Shown: in pieces, positions 35,860-47,330 of the stretch | Position numbering within the stretch: the first letter of the stretch is position 1 | Layout of the letters: the number at the start of each line of letters is the position of its first letter | Source: Larix kaempferi | Lineage: Eukaryota > Streptophyta > Pinopsida > Pinales > Pinaceae | DNA length: 64,000 nt | Direction of reading: 5' to 3' | Assembly: GCA_027924585.1 (NCBI GenBank) | Contig: BSBM01000050.1 | Location: 5,484,501 to 5,548,500 of the forward strand | Program-made: the position numbers and the translations under genes | The notes under the pieces: model-generated | Databases searched by the model: none | What the model was told of the DNA's origin: nothing | Seen by the model: only the letters and a program-made list of their open reading frames with translations

Positions 35860-36270
35860 TGTTAAGAATGAATGTTTGAAACTTTTGATAGGTGCAATCT
35901 AAAGTTAGGAAATGTTGAATGTTGAGAATGAATGTTATGGTAAGAATGAATGCTGGGAAAGAATGAATGGGAGGTGTCAAGAATGTTTAAAATGTTAAGA
36001 ATGAATGTTTGGAACATTTGATAGGTGCAATTTAAAGCTAGGAAATGTTGAATTTGTTAAAAATGTTCAATGTTATGTTGAGAATGAATGTTATGGAAAG
36101 AATGAATGTTGAGAAAGTGTTGAATCATAAGAATGAATGGGAAGTGTTAAGAAGGTTTAAAATGTTAAGAAATGAATTTGTTATCAAAGTTTTAGGAAGT
36201 TTAAGAATGTTGTACCTGATATGAATATTTAAGAATGAATGAATGTTAGGAATTTTTGATAGAAATATGA
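35860..36270. repeat. Degenerate GAATGAATGTT repeats
   Basis: Loose repetition of GAATGAATG, AATGTTAAGAATG and TTTGATAGGTGCAAT(C/T)TAAAG (twice, near 35887 and 36020). AT-rich sequence downstream of the plus-strand gene. No coding potential. Confidence 0.65.
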
Positions 36271-36452
36271 AGTTTTAATAGGTTCAATTTCCTAATGTTA
36301 TGAATGCAAATCTATGAATTGTTTGATAAAAGTTTCAATCTTTTGGTCGTTTGATCGATATGATGTTGCATATGTAAATTTCAAATTTTAGCTAATGTTT
36401 CTCATATGTTCATTGTTCAAGTACTTTGTAATTCGTGAATTTCTAAATGCTC

Positions 36453-36676
36453 CTGAAATAATGGCAAATGGGGATAAATGATTTTTTGTTTTTTAATCAC
36501 AAGTGAGGATTCCCGGATTGTGAAGTTTATGCTAAGTTAGAGCAATGAATTTTAGACAACAATTCGATTTGTTGTAAACAATCATTGCTCTAATTTAGCA
36601 TAAGCTTCACAATCCAGGAATTCTTGTTTGTGATTAAAAATCAAATGATCGTTATCTCCAATTGCCATGATTTCAG
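36453..36676. repeat. 224-bp imperfect inverted repeat
   Basis: Left arm begins CTGAAATAATGGCAAATGGG and right arm ends with the complement (..CCAATTGCCATGATTTCAG). The arms of about 90 bp pair with few mismatches, including GATTGTGAAG(T/C)TTATGCTAA, and flank a short loop near 36545-36585. It lies between the 3' ends of the two convergent genes of the 10-kb element. Could be a MITE, a fold-back insertion, or a source of double-stranded or hairpin RNA. Confidence 0.85.
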
Positions 36677-37363
36677 TTATGTGAACTTACATGTAAGAGA
36701 TATATTATCTTTGTGCAACAATCATTTATTTAAAAACCATATAGATTAAAAACTTGTTTTAAAAAACTCATCCAGATCATATTTATGGTGAAGTACATTA
36801 GAGAAACATGTTCAATGGATTAGAAGAATACAAAATTTAGTAGGTTTCTCGGTGATTTCTCATTGGCATCAATCAATCAAAAGTAAAAATTCGGGGCAGA
36901 GTGTGGGGATAGTCACATCCGTTATCTCATCCCTTGAGTGGTCTAATAGACATATGGGGACCTGAATAAAGTACTTTATATTACGAAATTACAAATTAAA
37001 GACAAACATTCCATATAGCTGAAATTTACAACATTTTTTATTTTTTTTAAATTTTTATTAAAAATTTCATTACCAAATAATTTTTGAATTTATTTTTAAG
37101 CATGCTAAAATACAATCATTTAAACTCTTATGCTAGTTCTCATTCAAGATAATATTCATAAAAATTCAATGAAAAAATATATTGTACACAACAGTTGTGA
37201 CACATGGACAAAAAAATATTGTACACAACAATTGACATGGACAAAAACATAGATCAATTCATTTTTGATGTATAGTTAAAAACATCGCAATGGAATGCCA
37301 TCATCAATTATCCGTTCATGGTCACATATTGACAGTTTCTATTTTTTGGTTTTTAACTTTTTT

Positions 37364-40300
37364 TTATGGAACTTGTACCAACCTTATTCGAGATGCACAT
37401 ACTAAATGACTACACTGACAACATATAACATCGGGTTCATAATATTGAAAGTAGACATAATTTTTAGTCATATGCGTCTGCTGAAAAAAATAGCCTTTTA
37501 AAATGATGGATCCTCTCTCGTATGTAAATCCGTTGTCATTGTAGTCCTCCAATAACTTCATCTTTCCTTCAGTGTATCGCATCAAATAATATTTCACATT
37601 TGCGTTGTTGTCTAAAGGTACAATCACAGCGAAAACATCTCCTGCGCAAATTACAATTGGTGTTAGCGTTTTTAAATCAATTAAATTGACTATACTTATG
37701 GCAATGGACAAGAATGAACAATTAACTTAAAAGTCAAGTAAGTTCATTACCTTCTCTAACAAGATCTGAAATTCTATCGCCATCACATTATATTGCTATT
37801 TCTTCTGATTCTAATTCTTCTACACTTGCTAGTGGCATTTTCCCTTTTGGATTAATCTCTGTGTGTTTCCAAGCTTTTACGCAGTTGTTTGTTATGTTTT
37901 CACAAAATTCTGTAGATTCAACATTTTCAGTGCAAATACGACAAAAGCATGATTGCTTTCTACTGTCAAATGCAAACACGTTTTGGAATAATTTTGTTTG
38001 AATAGAGTGAAGATCTCTAGTCCCATGTATGGTGTTAGCGTCATATGGTATTGATCTATTTATATCTTGGACCCCAACAAGCCAAAAAAACCTACACAAT
38101 AAATGATAAATCACTTGAAGAACAACTTTTAATGTTAGTGTACATGTACTTAAATGTTAGTGTACATTTTTTTAAATTTCAAGAAATAATATAAATTAAA
38201 AAATAGTGTACATACCTGCGCACATCTTTTGATTGTTGATTATAATCATGGCTTAGATTTAATTGACACCATTGGACAACCTCTGCAGTTGAATGAAACC
38301 ATGCAGAAGAATAGTTCATTTGCCATCTTCGAAGTGCTCTTTTTATGCATGCTCCTGCACCATCATGTTCACCTTTTCCATGTCCAGTTTCAAAGAAATT
38401 CCAACGATGTTTAATTGTCAACGCTTTATGAAGTCGACATAACCAAAAAAATGATCGTGAAGATTTAAATTGACCCGCACATCCATCAGACCATATCCAA
38501 TGTTCATTGAATTTAATTTCGCGTTTTTTCAGTGAATCATAGAAAATATTTTCTATACAATGTTGAACAAAAATGTGTATCGTGTGTACGATCATTGCTG
38601 ATATAGAAGTGATATTCTTTAATCACATCTCGATTGTCACATGTCCTTTCAATGCCATCAACATCCTGTTGAGAATGTCTATATACGACATGGACAAATA
38701 TCAAAACTTGGTCAGAGTGATAGTATTCACCCTGTATCTCTTTTTGTGTAGCAAATGTATAGTTTTCAGCAAAATCAACCACGGACAAAATTGTTCCAGG
38801 TGGAAAAATTTCACGAGACTGTTTGAATTGAAGATCTTGCCATCGTGCTCTATGTGAATGCTGGGTGTATTTATAAATTTCACTTTCAAATTTTTTGAGA
38901 AAATATGTTACGCATATCTTATCTTCTAGCAAATCAATTCTTTTGGAATGTGAATCACTAGAACTTGTAGTATAATTGATGTATTCATATCTCCTCCAAT
39001 CAACATTTACATTTGACAATGATTGATCATTATCGATAGGATATTTATTGTGGAATAGCACCAGATTTCCACAACGATGACAATGTTTTCCATTGACACA
39101 TTTTTTTGAATAAAATACTTCAACGTGATTTCTCTCACATAAAATTTGAGATATGAATTCACGTATTGTGGGCCGAGGTGGTTAATTTGTCCAAAACATT
39201 TTACCAAATTCAAGAAACGTGTCATAATATAACGAAAATTGCAGATGATAACAGCAACAACATGTATCACGTATAGTAATAGGTCTAACATACCATGGTT
39301 TTTGTTGCACAAATGTAGTGATTGATATATTAATTCCACGATGATCTTCCTTGAATTTATTGAAGAATTGTACTTGTGTCATGTCCATTATATGTTTTGG
39401 TTGGCTTTCATATACATTTCGTGATATTCTTTTGCGTATCACATCTCTTGAATTTGGTGAAACTCGAGCATGTTCCAACCAATATTCTCATACAATATCT
39501 TTAACAGCTGCTCCCAATCTATCCTTGTAAGGATGTCTACAAATAATTGCCTAGCAAACAAGTTCATTATTTTCATCTATTTGCATTCTGAATTTGCTAT
39601 GTTTGTATAATGTCTTTCTTGATGTTCCAACTGCTTTTGCTAGTTCTGTTGTCAAACGCTTTTGTTTAGTACTAGCTGAAAGAATTGCTGTATGAATTGC
39701 TTTACGTGCAGCACTGATATCTTTCTTCCTGGATTTTTCAATTTTTTTTATTGCATCACCTATATTTTCTATCACATTTTGTTTCAATTTCGACTCTTTT
39801 TTCGCCTTGTGAATACCCAATAATGATGTAGCACCTTCTAACTTCTTGGACACTAATAAACATCTCAAAATTTGTGCTTGTCCTGCTATTGAGTAATCTT
39901 TGAAAACTTCATCATAAAATTTTGTAACACGATATCGTGCAACATGTATTGGTAGTTTTTCTCCATATTTGTCGCAATCAATGTCTTCTAACATTTCATC
40001 ATCAATGGTGAAAGTACCTATACATCAAGTTAAATTTAATTTAACATATATCCGAAAATAAAATTCATTATAAAAAAATGAGTTTGGAAAATATATGATA
40101 TATGCATACTAGGTCCAATTTCTGGATCGAACTTGATCTTCAATATTGACTTCATCGACATTAGCATGTAAATCACTATTTACATCTTCTACAATGGTCT
40201 CTTCAACTTCAATTTGTTATTCTTGTAGTCTATTTTCAATTTCCATTTCCTCAACATTATCATGTAAATCTGTATTTATATCTTCAATAATTCTCGCTTC

Positions 40301-40414
40301 CGTTTCGGCAACCCTTTGTTTTTTGGCAATATATCTGAGTTTTTGTTTTTCTCTATTACCATCATCATCATGTTTACGATCACCTTTTTTTTGACGATTT
40401 CTCTTATTGCCCAT
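37364..40414 (-). pseudogene. DDE-type transposase-like gene (DFAEN / SDGCAGQF family)
   Basis: Starts at 40414 (MGNKRNRQKKGDRKHDDDGN, basic then acidic with an internal duplication IIEDINTDLH/IVEDVNSDLH). The next exon (from about 40018) has a helical region with AVGTSRKTLYKHSKF, CCCCYH (near 39250), a CxxxxxCxxC knuckle (near 39080), VVDFAENYTF (near 38775) and HFYISNDRTHDTHF. It continues with EHWIWSDGCAGQFKSS (near 38485) and GHGKGEHDGAGACIKRAL (near 38370), donor GCGCAG/GTATGT near 38217, and two more exons (38105-37750; 37650-37364) with CRICTENVE and a C-terminal QYYEPDVICCQC region. The two aspartate-bearing motifs and the HDG motif match transposase-like proteins I know mainly from animal genomes. 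Stops: near 40215, 39550, 39487, 39180 and 37786; frameshift near 38570. Confidence 0.6.
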
Positions 40415-40529
40415 GATTGTTTAATCTATAGATGATAAATTAAAGAATCATTACTTTATAGTAAAAATAAATAAATTAAGATTTAAAAACATTTACGGAA
40501 TTTATAAAAACATGAACTGAAATTTACTT

Positions 40530-41465
40530 CACCTTATAAAAATCTTGTAAGAGTCTTTTGAAGAAGATCTCTTTGGAATTAAATTTCCTTTGAAATTTTT
40601 TTTTGAACAAAAATCTTCTTTGAAAAAAACCTTTTTGGAAAGAAATAAGAAACTCCTTGACAATAAATCACCTACCATTGGAAAATAATAAGAACACCTT
40701 GTAAATAAATCTTCTTTGTAAAAACCATTGGAAAAAAAAACCTCTTTGAAAAAATATCTAGGAAAAAAATCCTTAGGAAAAAATACTTTGAAAAAAAACT
40801 TATTTGTAAACATATCTTGGAAAAAACCCTTGTAAAGAAATAACTTATTTGCAAAAATACTTTGAGTAAACAACTCTTTGAAAAAACCCCTTGCAAATAA
40901 ATAAGAAGTGCAAAACTACCTTGGAAAAAAACCCTTTGCAAAATACCTTAGCAAAACAACTATTTGAAAAAACCCCCTTCAAATAAATAAGAAGTGCAAA
41001 ACTACCTTGGAAAAAAACCCTTTGCAAAATACCTTAGGAAAACAACTATTTGAAAAAACCCCTTTCAAAGAAATAAGAAGTGCAAAATTACCTTGGAAAA
41101 AAACCATTTGTAAATTACCTTACCAAAACAACTTTTTGAAAAAATCACTTTCAAAGAAATAAGAAGGAAAAATACATTTTTTTTGCAAAAATACTTTGGA
41201 ATAAACACTCTTTAAATACAACCCTTGGAAAGAAACATTTTTTGCATAAACCACTTTGCAAACATGTCTAAGAAAATAAATATTTTGAAAAAACTCCTTG
41301 CAAATATGCCTTAAAAAAAAACTCCTTTACAAAAATGCCTTACAAAAAACAATTCTTTACAAAAAAACTCCTTCAATGTGCCTTTTGGAAAAAAATAAGA
41401 AGAAACATACCTTGTAAAAACCTCCTTTTGCAAAAAATGTCTTCTTTGAAAACTCTTTCAAAAAT
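40530..41465. repeat. A-rich tandem repeats upstream of the transposase gene
   Basis: Short units of the type CTTTGAAAAAA run through the whole stretch. A higher-order repeat of about 100 bp (ACTACCTTGGAAAAAAACCC, AACAACTATTTGAAAAAACC, AAATAAGAAGTGCAAAA) appears in at least three copies from about 40860 to 41160. It lies between the transposase start and the right palindrome array. Minus-strand open frames here are repeat artefacts. Confidence 0.85.
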
Positions 41466-41545
41466 AGTTTGACAAGAAATATGCGAAGTTGAAACATGCG
41501 AAAATAATGAATCAATTCAAGTTTATTTATACGAGTATAGCAAAC

Positions 41546-41592
<47 letters not shown>
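41546..41592. repeat. (TA)n microsatellite
   Basis: Uninterrupted TA dinucleotides, just inside the right palindrome array. A smaller TA run is at about 35677-35696. Confidence 0.95.
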
Positions 41593-41620
41593 CTTGATCG
41601 ACAAAATTTTTTTCTGTTTC

Positions 41621-41706
41621 ATTATTCGGCCGAATAACCTTTGCTGTAATTGACGGTGTCGTTACAGAAAAAGGTTATTCGGCCGAACAATTATTCGGCC
41701 GAATAA
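41621..41706. repeat. Right array of TTATTCGGCCGAATAA palindromes
   Basis: Three to four units: ATTATTCGGCCGAATAAC at 41621, then after a 34-bp spacer GTTATTCGGCCGAACAATTA and TTATTCGGCCGAATAAT. Fewer copies than on the left. Because the motif is palindromic, its orientation does not show whether the ends are inverted. Confidence 0.9.
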
Positions 41707-41759
41707 TCTCTGAAACATGGAAGCTTCACGATTCTGCAGAATTTTCAGGTTTCTCCATT

Positions 41760-42835
41760 TTCGGAAGGGAAAAACAACCTCTTACACTACAAAATGAATG
41801 TCAGACTTGATACCATTAGGTTCAACATTGAATCTACTTTACGTGGGTATAGATTTTGTTATGTATAGATAAGAACTGATATTTTTTATGTTTTATTTTC
41901 GTAACATGTGTCGAGTTTGGATTCATCTCTTAAAAAAAAACGGTGAAAAGAAAAATCCATGACTTTAAAAATACACCACCAAAAAAATTGAACAAAATGT
42001 GGGAATCTTAATTGGCGTGTCTACTTCAAAAGGGTGTTCGCAGGTTTTTTATTTTTAGAGCCGATTGAGAGAAACGTGGCGCAACAAAAAGGATGTTGAA
42101 AATCGACTAAGTTTCCCCATTGATCGACTTTAAAAAAATATAATAATTAGTATATAGATCCATTGGTTACAAACTTATAGTCAGGCACTAGTACATTGTG
42201 TGTAGATTGTCGTAGCATTTTTTGTTTTTGCAAAAAACAAGTCTAACAACGATTTTACTGGTGCAACAAATCATAACTATTTTGTAGTCTTTTCATTTTA
42301 TAAGAACACACTGTCAAGCATTTTCGAAATCGACACATCAAATATCAATAAAAAAAATTGAAAAAATTATGAATAGAAAGCTAACATAATTCTCTAAAAG
42401 TTTTATTTTTACTGCAAAGTGAAATTTTAAACAAAAATATCCCTTTTGTTTGCCCAAAGTTGAAAAATATGAAAAAACCAGAATTATTTTCTCATGAGAC
42501 CTCCCAAAATAGACACCCATCTTCAATTTTTCACCCTAAACATGGCTTAAATTTCTAGTTTGAAAACAATAATTTTTAATAAAACATTATCAAGAGGATT
42601 ATTATAAAAAGAGTATTATTGAAGGTCATGTATTTCTTGGTTTTTCCCTCGATGTTTCTTCTCTTGCATTGGAATCACCCGATTTTTCTGCTCTTGCATT
42701 GGAATCACTATAACATAAAATGATTCTACTCTTGCATTGGAATTACTATAACTTAAATCCGTAGGTTAATATTGAAATGGTACCTTTAAGATCCATAATA
42801 TTCTTTTAAACAATAGCAAAACTAATGGAAAAATC
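41760..42835. other. Spacer, no gene seen
   Basis: AT-rich sequence right of the 10-kb element. A TTTCTGCTCTTGCATTGGAA(T) phrase repeats near 42657-42745. No reading frame of interest. Confidence 0.5.
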
Positions 42836-42839
42836 AAAT

Positions 42840-44590
42840 ATGCCATGTGTCACAATCTAAGCATTCCACGTGTCACCCTGGAAGCAAGATCTCAACATTT
42901 TAACAACAAAATTTATAGAAAGATTCCTCAAAAGAGTTTCATGGCAAGTTGAAACTTGTGTTTAGTGAAAGGGTGTTGGAATTAGACGCTGAGGAGAAAG
43001 AGCGTCCTCTCCTTCCTCCAAAGATGTTTTGTAGCAGTGGCGAAAGTAGAAATCAACACTATAAACAGAAATTTCAAACACAAATTTCATAGGAACATTT
43101 CTTCGCACAACTTGATTGCAATTGGAAATATTCTCAGAGAAAGAGCAGCCACTCTTTCTCCAAGTTGTCTAGTTTTACAAATCCCTCATAAAGGAAGGGG
43201 CAAGAAGTATCGTTCGATCCTTCTTGTGTTCGCCATTCTGGATATAGGTGAATTGATGGATATGGGTGTTCACAATTATCTACTAATCGAAGGGGCGGAT
43301 CCCTACTAATTATAGCGGATGTTGAAAGTCTAGAATTCTCAAACTGGCCTTCGTAGATTAAATTTTGTTACACTAATCTCGTAAATGAAGGGTCGGCTGG
43401 ACCCTTGTTGTGGTAAGCATTCTTCCAGTGTTCACCGTTATGGATATAAATGAATTGACGGTCTAGCCTTTGTAGGTTGAATAATTTTACATTGCTTCTC
43501 ACAATTTGCTTGCAAGTGGAAGTATTCTCAGAGAAAGAGTGACCGCTCTTTCTCCAAGTTGTATATTTTTACAAATCCCTAATAAAGAAAGGGGCAACTT
43601 CCCCTTGTTGTGGTAAGTATTTTTTCAGTGTTCATCGTTATGGATATAGATGAATTTTACATTGCTTCATACAATTTTCTTGCAAGTGAAAATATTCTCA
43701 GAGAAAGAGCGGCCTGTCTTTCTCCAAGTTGTCTGTTTCTACAAATACCTCATAAAGGAAGGGGCTGCCGACCCTTCATTTTCCAATGAATCTATTCATA
43801 AAAGTTCTAGTATGCAAGAAGGGTTGGTTGATCCTTCTTGTGTTCACCAATATGGATATAGCTCAATTGCTGGATATGGGTGTTCACAATTATCTACTAA
43901 GCGAATGGGCGTATCCCTACTATTTACAACAGAAGTTGGAAGTCTAGAATTCTTAGCCTGGCCTTCGTAGCTTAAATATGTTTACACTTCACTCGTAAAT
44001 TAAGGGTCCGCCGACCCTTATTGTGGTAAGTATTTTTCCATTGCTCACCGTTTTGGATATAAATGAATTGATGGTCTAGCCTTCATAGGTTGAATAAGTT
44101 TACATTGCTTTGCACAATTTGCTTGCAAGTGGAAATATTCTCAAAGAAAGAGCGGCCGCTCTTTATCCAAGTTGTCTATTTTTACAAATCCCTCATAATG
44201 GAAGGGGCAGCCAACCCTTTTTCTTCCCATAACTCTATTCATAATAGTTCTAGGATGCAAGAAGGGTTGGTTGATCCTTCCCGTGTTGGCCAATCTGGTT
44301 GTAGGTGAATTGCTGAATAAGGCTGTTAAAAGTTATCCACTAAACGAATGGGCGGATCACAAATATTTACACCGGGAGATGGAAGTCCAAAATTCTCAGC
44401 CTAGCCTTCGTAGATTAAATCTATTTACACTTCACTCGTAAATGAAGGGTCCACTGACCCTTGTTGTGGTAAGTATTCTGCCAGTGCTCATTGTTTTGGA
44501 TATAAATGAATTGACGGTCTAGTCTTTTTAGGGCCTTGTAATTGGAAATATTCTTGAAGAAAGAGCGGCTTTGTCTTCTTTCTCCAAGTA
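42840..44590. repeat. Palindromic repeat block A8/B1
   Basis: Begins with a segment marked by CATTCCACGTGTCACCCTGG, shared with 57105 and 62527. It then alternates B palindromes (AAGAGCGGCCGCTCTT type, near 43140, 43530, 43702, 44145 and 44560) with A palindromes (GAAGGG..CCCTTC, near 43193, 43387, 43755, 44205 and 44440). Three long unit groups of about 400 bp are arranged in tandem. No protein-coding evidence. Confidence 0.85.
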
Positions 44591-44736
44591 GTCATTTATC
44601 CCAACTGCGGATGGCGAAAACATTAAATTCATGCCAATTTTTCAATTAGCATTTTATAACAAGATAATCTTGTATGTGCTAAGCCACAATCATACTGTTG
44701 GCAACAGTTTTTTCCTAGATTATTTGAGGGGTTTAG

Positions 44737-44860
44737 GTCCATGAAAGGAGGGTTAAGGCCTCGATTGTCGAATCAAAAGACCCAAGGGATGTCTAATGGG
44801 ATCTCTGGATATGAATTTGCAGTGCTCGAATAAAATAATCAAAGATCCTAAGCTAATTGA
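44737..44860. repeat. Dispersed repeat D, copy 1
   Basis: Segment with ACCCAAGGGATGTCTAATGG and GGATATGAATTTGCAGTGC, present again at 55850-55970 in the same orientation. It is followed by a short tandem duplication of GATATTGAATAAAGTGTCAA near 44860-44910. Confidence 0.75.
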
Positions 44861-45129
44861 TATTGAATAAAGTGTCAAGCAATTTTGATATTGAATAAAG
44901 TGTCAAGCAATTTTGATATATTGTTTGTGATTTAATCTTAAAAGTTAAGGATCATAACTATGTTTTTAAACCAAAGAATTCTTTTTTGTTTTATAGAAAC
45001 GGTTAAAGATATTTTATATTAAAAAGATGGAACATATTACATAGCATAGGGGAGACTGGTCCCAAAAAACAAGAGTTGTCGAAATAGTCTCTTCATATTT
45101 CAGTCTCTGATCTTAAAAAAAGGCCTTAT

Positions 45130-45350
45130 TCCTGCTACTACAGAAAATTTTAACAAACTGACCTAAGAGAAACTTGCAAGAGTAATACATATGAGAAGGA
45201 TTACAAAATTCCATCCCAAACACAGCTGCTAAAATGCCAAGATGGGAACACAAAGGAGTCAATTGCCATGATGGGGACGAGCGTTATTTTCCTTGCCTCC
45301 TGTTGCTACACCTGTAATTTCATCGTCAACGTTTAGGATGACGGATGGGC
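45130..45350 (-). pseudogene. Downstream half of an open frame interrupted by the copia element
   Basis: On the minus strand, reading in from 52.8 kb and skipping the retrotransposon and one target-site copy, an open frame continues through this segment with DDEITGVATGGKENNARPHH and ends at a TGA near 45260. The upstream half is at 52662-52835. The joint frame is about 85 codons and starts at a plausible acceptor. This suggests insertion into the last exon of a host gene or another element's gene. The product is not recognised. Confidence 0.35.
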
Positions 45351-45355
45351 TATTT

Positions 45356-45959
45356 TGTTGATGTATATGTAACTTTGGAATGTATTTCATCTATGTATGT
45401 CATATATATTTATTGTACCCTTATAAGAGATGTGTTATTCCTCTATAAGGAAGTGTCGTCATGTGTATTGACAAGTGTCGCAAGTGTGTGTACTTGTCGA
45501 TGGGTTATTAGACCACCATGTGTGGGGTCGACCCTGAAATATATATTATATTGTGGATGTACCTAGCTGGACAAGTCAGCCCCATAGTGTAACTGGGCAA
45601 ACAGGTTAAGTATAAATAGAGATCGAGAGATCTCTATTTGATCACTCGGAAACTCACACTTCTCTCACTCAGAAAGTGGCGCACTAGTGAGGAGGAGGAT
45701 CATCTGCTACTAGGAGACTATCTTAGTGTATTTTGGTTGTACTTTGGTTGAGCTATTTCTCTCTCTATCTCTGAGGAAGTTGTGGGGTTTTTCACCTTAG
45801 GGTTTTCCCCACGGAAACTCTGTGTCTCTTGTCTCTCATGCTTTTCTTTCTTGTGATGCTTGTCATGATTATTGTGATTGTTATGCATTGATATACTGTA
45901 CATGTTATTCTCTCAATAAAGATCCTAGAGTATTGTGAATTAATGCTCAAAATTTAGCA
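45356..45959 (+). repeat. 5' LTR of the copia element
   Basis: 604 bp, TG..CA. Contains a TATA box at 45611-45618 (TATAAATA), a perfect 11-bp inverted repeat with a 4-nt loop overlapping it (45614-45639), and a poly(A) signal AATAAA at 45915-45920. A short minus-strand open frame inside the LTR is not considered a gene. Confidence 0.95.
45611..45639 (+). promoter_or_regulatory. LTR TATA box with overlapping hairpin
   Basis: TATAAATA followed without gap by a dyad, AAATAGAGATC-GAGA-GATCTCTATTT, sharing bases with the TATA box. Transcription would be expected to start about 30 bp after the TATA box, near the dyad's right end. In the 3' LTR (52313-52341) the dyad carries two changes that weaken it. 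Confidence 0.6.
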
Positions 45960-45971
45960 TGGTATCAGAGC
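45960..45971 (+). other. Primer-binding site
   Basis: TGGTATCAGAGC immediately after the 5' LTR: the standard copia primer site complementary to the 3' end of initiator methionyl tRNA. Confidence 0.9.
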
Positions 45972-46534
45972 TAACCTGAGAAGAAGACATTTTGCAGTGA
46001 CAGAAACTTGAGTTTCTTGTTTATTGGGTTTCTCTCCATATATTTTGGAAAAGCAGTATAGTAGATTGACTCTACTCATCAAGGAGAATCTATCTGTCCA
46101 ATCAGAATTCAATTCTGAGCATTTTCAGATTTGGCCCTAAAAATTAGGGTTTCCACAAAAATAGGAATTTCTGAAATCTGAAAACATAGCTGGAATCTCC
46201 TTGCAAAAATCGAAGTTTAGAGATTTGGATTGAGATTTTTGGTAGGGTAGATCTTCGGGAAACTCAAACCCTAATTCAGGGCTCTCCCTAGTGAACCATG
46301 GAGGACAAAAAGGAAAATCTGAAGGGTAAAGCTTTGCTGATCTCAAATTTTGAATACACCAGGCTGATCAGCTCATCAAGGCGCATCTTTCTATCCTTTC
46401 AGAAAGTTAAAATTCACATTTTGAATTTTTAGGGTTTTTTTCCGACAAACCCTAATCCGGGACTAGATCCAGTTTTCAGCATTTCAAGTGGTAAGGCCTA
46501 AATCTTTTCTATTTCTATTTGAAGTACTCTTTAA

Positions 46535-47330
46535 GATGTCTCACCACACCAAGTTTGAGGATAAGCTTGAAGGGGCTGATAACTTCCAAGCTTGGAAGTA
46601 TAGGATTGGGTTAATCCTGGAAGAGAATGAGTTGGACTCATATATAAAAGAAGACATCCCTATCCCAGAGGATGAAGAGGCTAAGGTATTGCATAAGAAG
46701 AACTTGGTCAAGGCAAAGAGAATCATTGGTGATTCTATCAAAGGCCATCTCATACCCCATGTGTCTTCTCTAAAGACACCTAAGGCTATGTTTGACTCTT
46801 TGACCAAGCTATTTGAAGGGAAGAACATAAATTGGAAGATGACCCTGCGAAATCAATTGAAAGGGGTCAAGATGTCGAATGGAGAAACCATTCAATCCTA
46901 ATTCTCTAAGGTCTCTTAGATCAAGGAACAACTTGAAGCTGTAGATGAAATGGTGGAGAATGGTGAATTTGTTATGACTACTTTGAATGGACTACCTAGG
47001 TCATGGGACTCTTTTATCCAGGGGATCTGTGCCAGAAAGAAATTAATCTCCTTCAGTAGATTGTGGGAGGAATGTTCTCAAGAAGAAGCAAGGCTTGTGG
47101 CAAGAGAAGAGAAGATGGGGAATGAAGATCAAGCTCTCACAACTCACACTAAGAAGGGCAAGTTCAAGAGGGATCCATCCCATCACAAGAATAAATCTTC
47201 TCATCATTATCACAAAGATAAGAAAGATCTAAGGTGTTTCACTTGTAATGAGAAGGGTCACTTTGCTTCAGAATGTCCCAAGAACAAAAGGGACAACCAC
47301 AAGAAGAAGAAGAAGAAGGTACCATTATCA
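46535..47330 (+). pseudogene. Copia gag
   Basis: ATG at 46535 (MSHHTKFEDKLEGADNFQAW). Contains the copia gag core (NLVKAKRIIGDSIKGHLIPH; LWEECSQEEARLVAREEK) and a CCHC zinc knuckle C-x2-C-x4-H-x4-C at 47235-47277, followed by a lysine-rich stretch. In-frame TAA at about 46899 and TAG at 46918 interrupt it, and a frameshift near 47320 in an AAG-repeat region passes into the protease frame. Packages element RNA in virus-like particles in active relatives. Confidence 0.85.

Larger units (their letters stand above)
31477..41706. mobile_element. Putative 10-kb DNA transposon with palindrome arrays at both ends
   Basis: The interval is delimited by arrays of TTATTCGGCCGAATAA-type palindromes (31477-31783 and 41621-41706), a motif I did not notice elsewhere in the window. 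Between them lie two convergent multi-exon genes: a gene of unknown function (+) and a transposase-like gene (-), separated by a large inverted repeat. Arrays of short repeats near the ends plus two genes is the layout of plant transposons such as CACTA/Spm, where the arrays bind an element-encoded protein, but the transposase here is of a different type. Exact terminal inverted repeats and a target duplication could not be defined; outermost text reads GGAGGTTATTCGGCCGA on the left and, reverse-complemented, AGAGATTATTCGGCCGA on the right. Both genes carry stops, so this copy is dead. Confidence 0.5.

Noticed and set aside
40530-41027. Minus-strand phenylalanine-rich open frames such as FFQGVFSK repeats
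   Set aside because: They are translations of A-rich tandem repeats.
31477-41706. Exact target-site duplication for the 10-kb element
   Set aside because: Flanks just outside the two arrays (..CTTAGC and CTGAAAC..) do not match, so element ends remain undefined.
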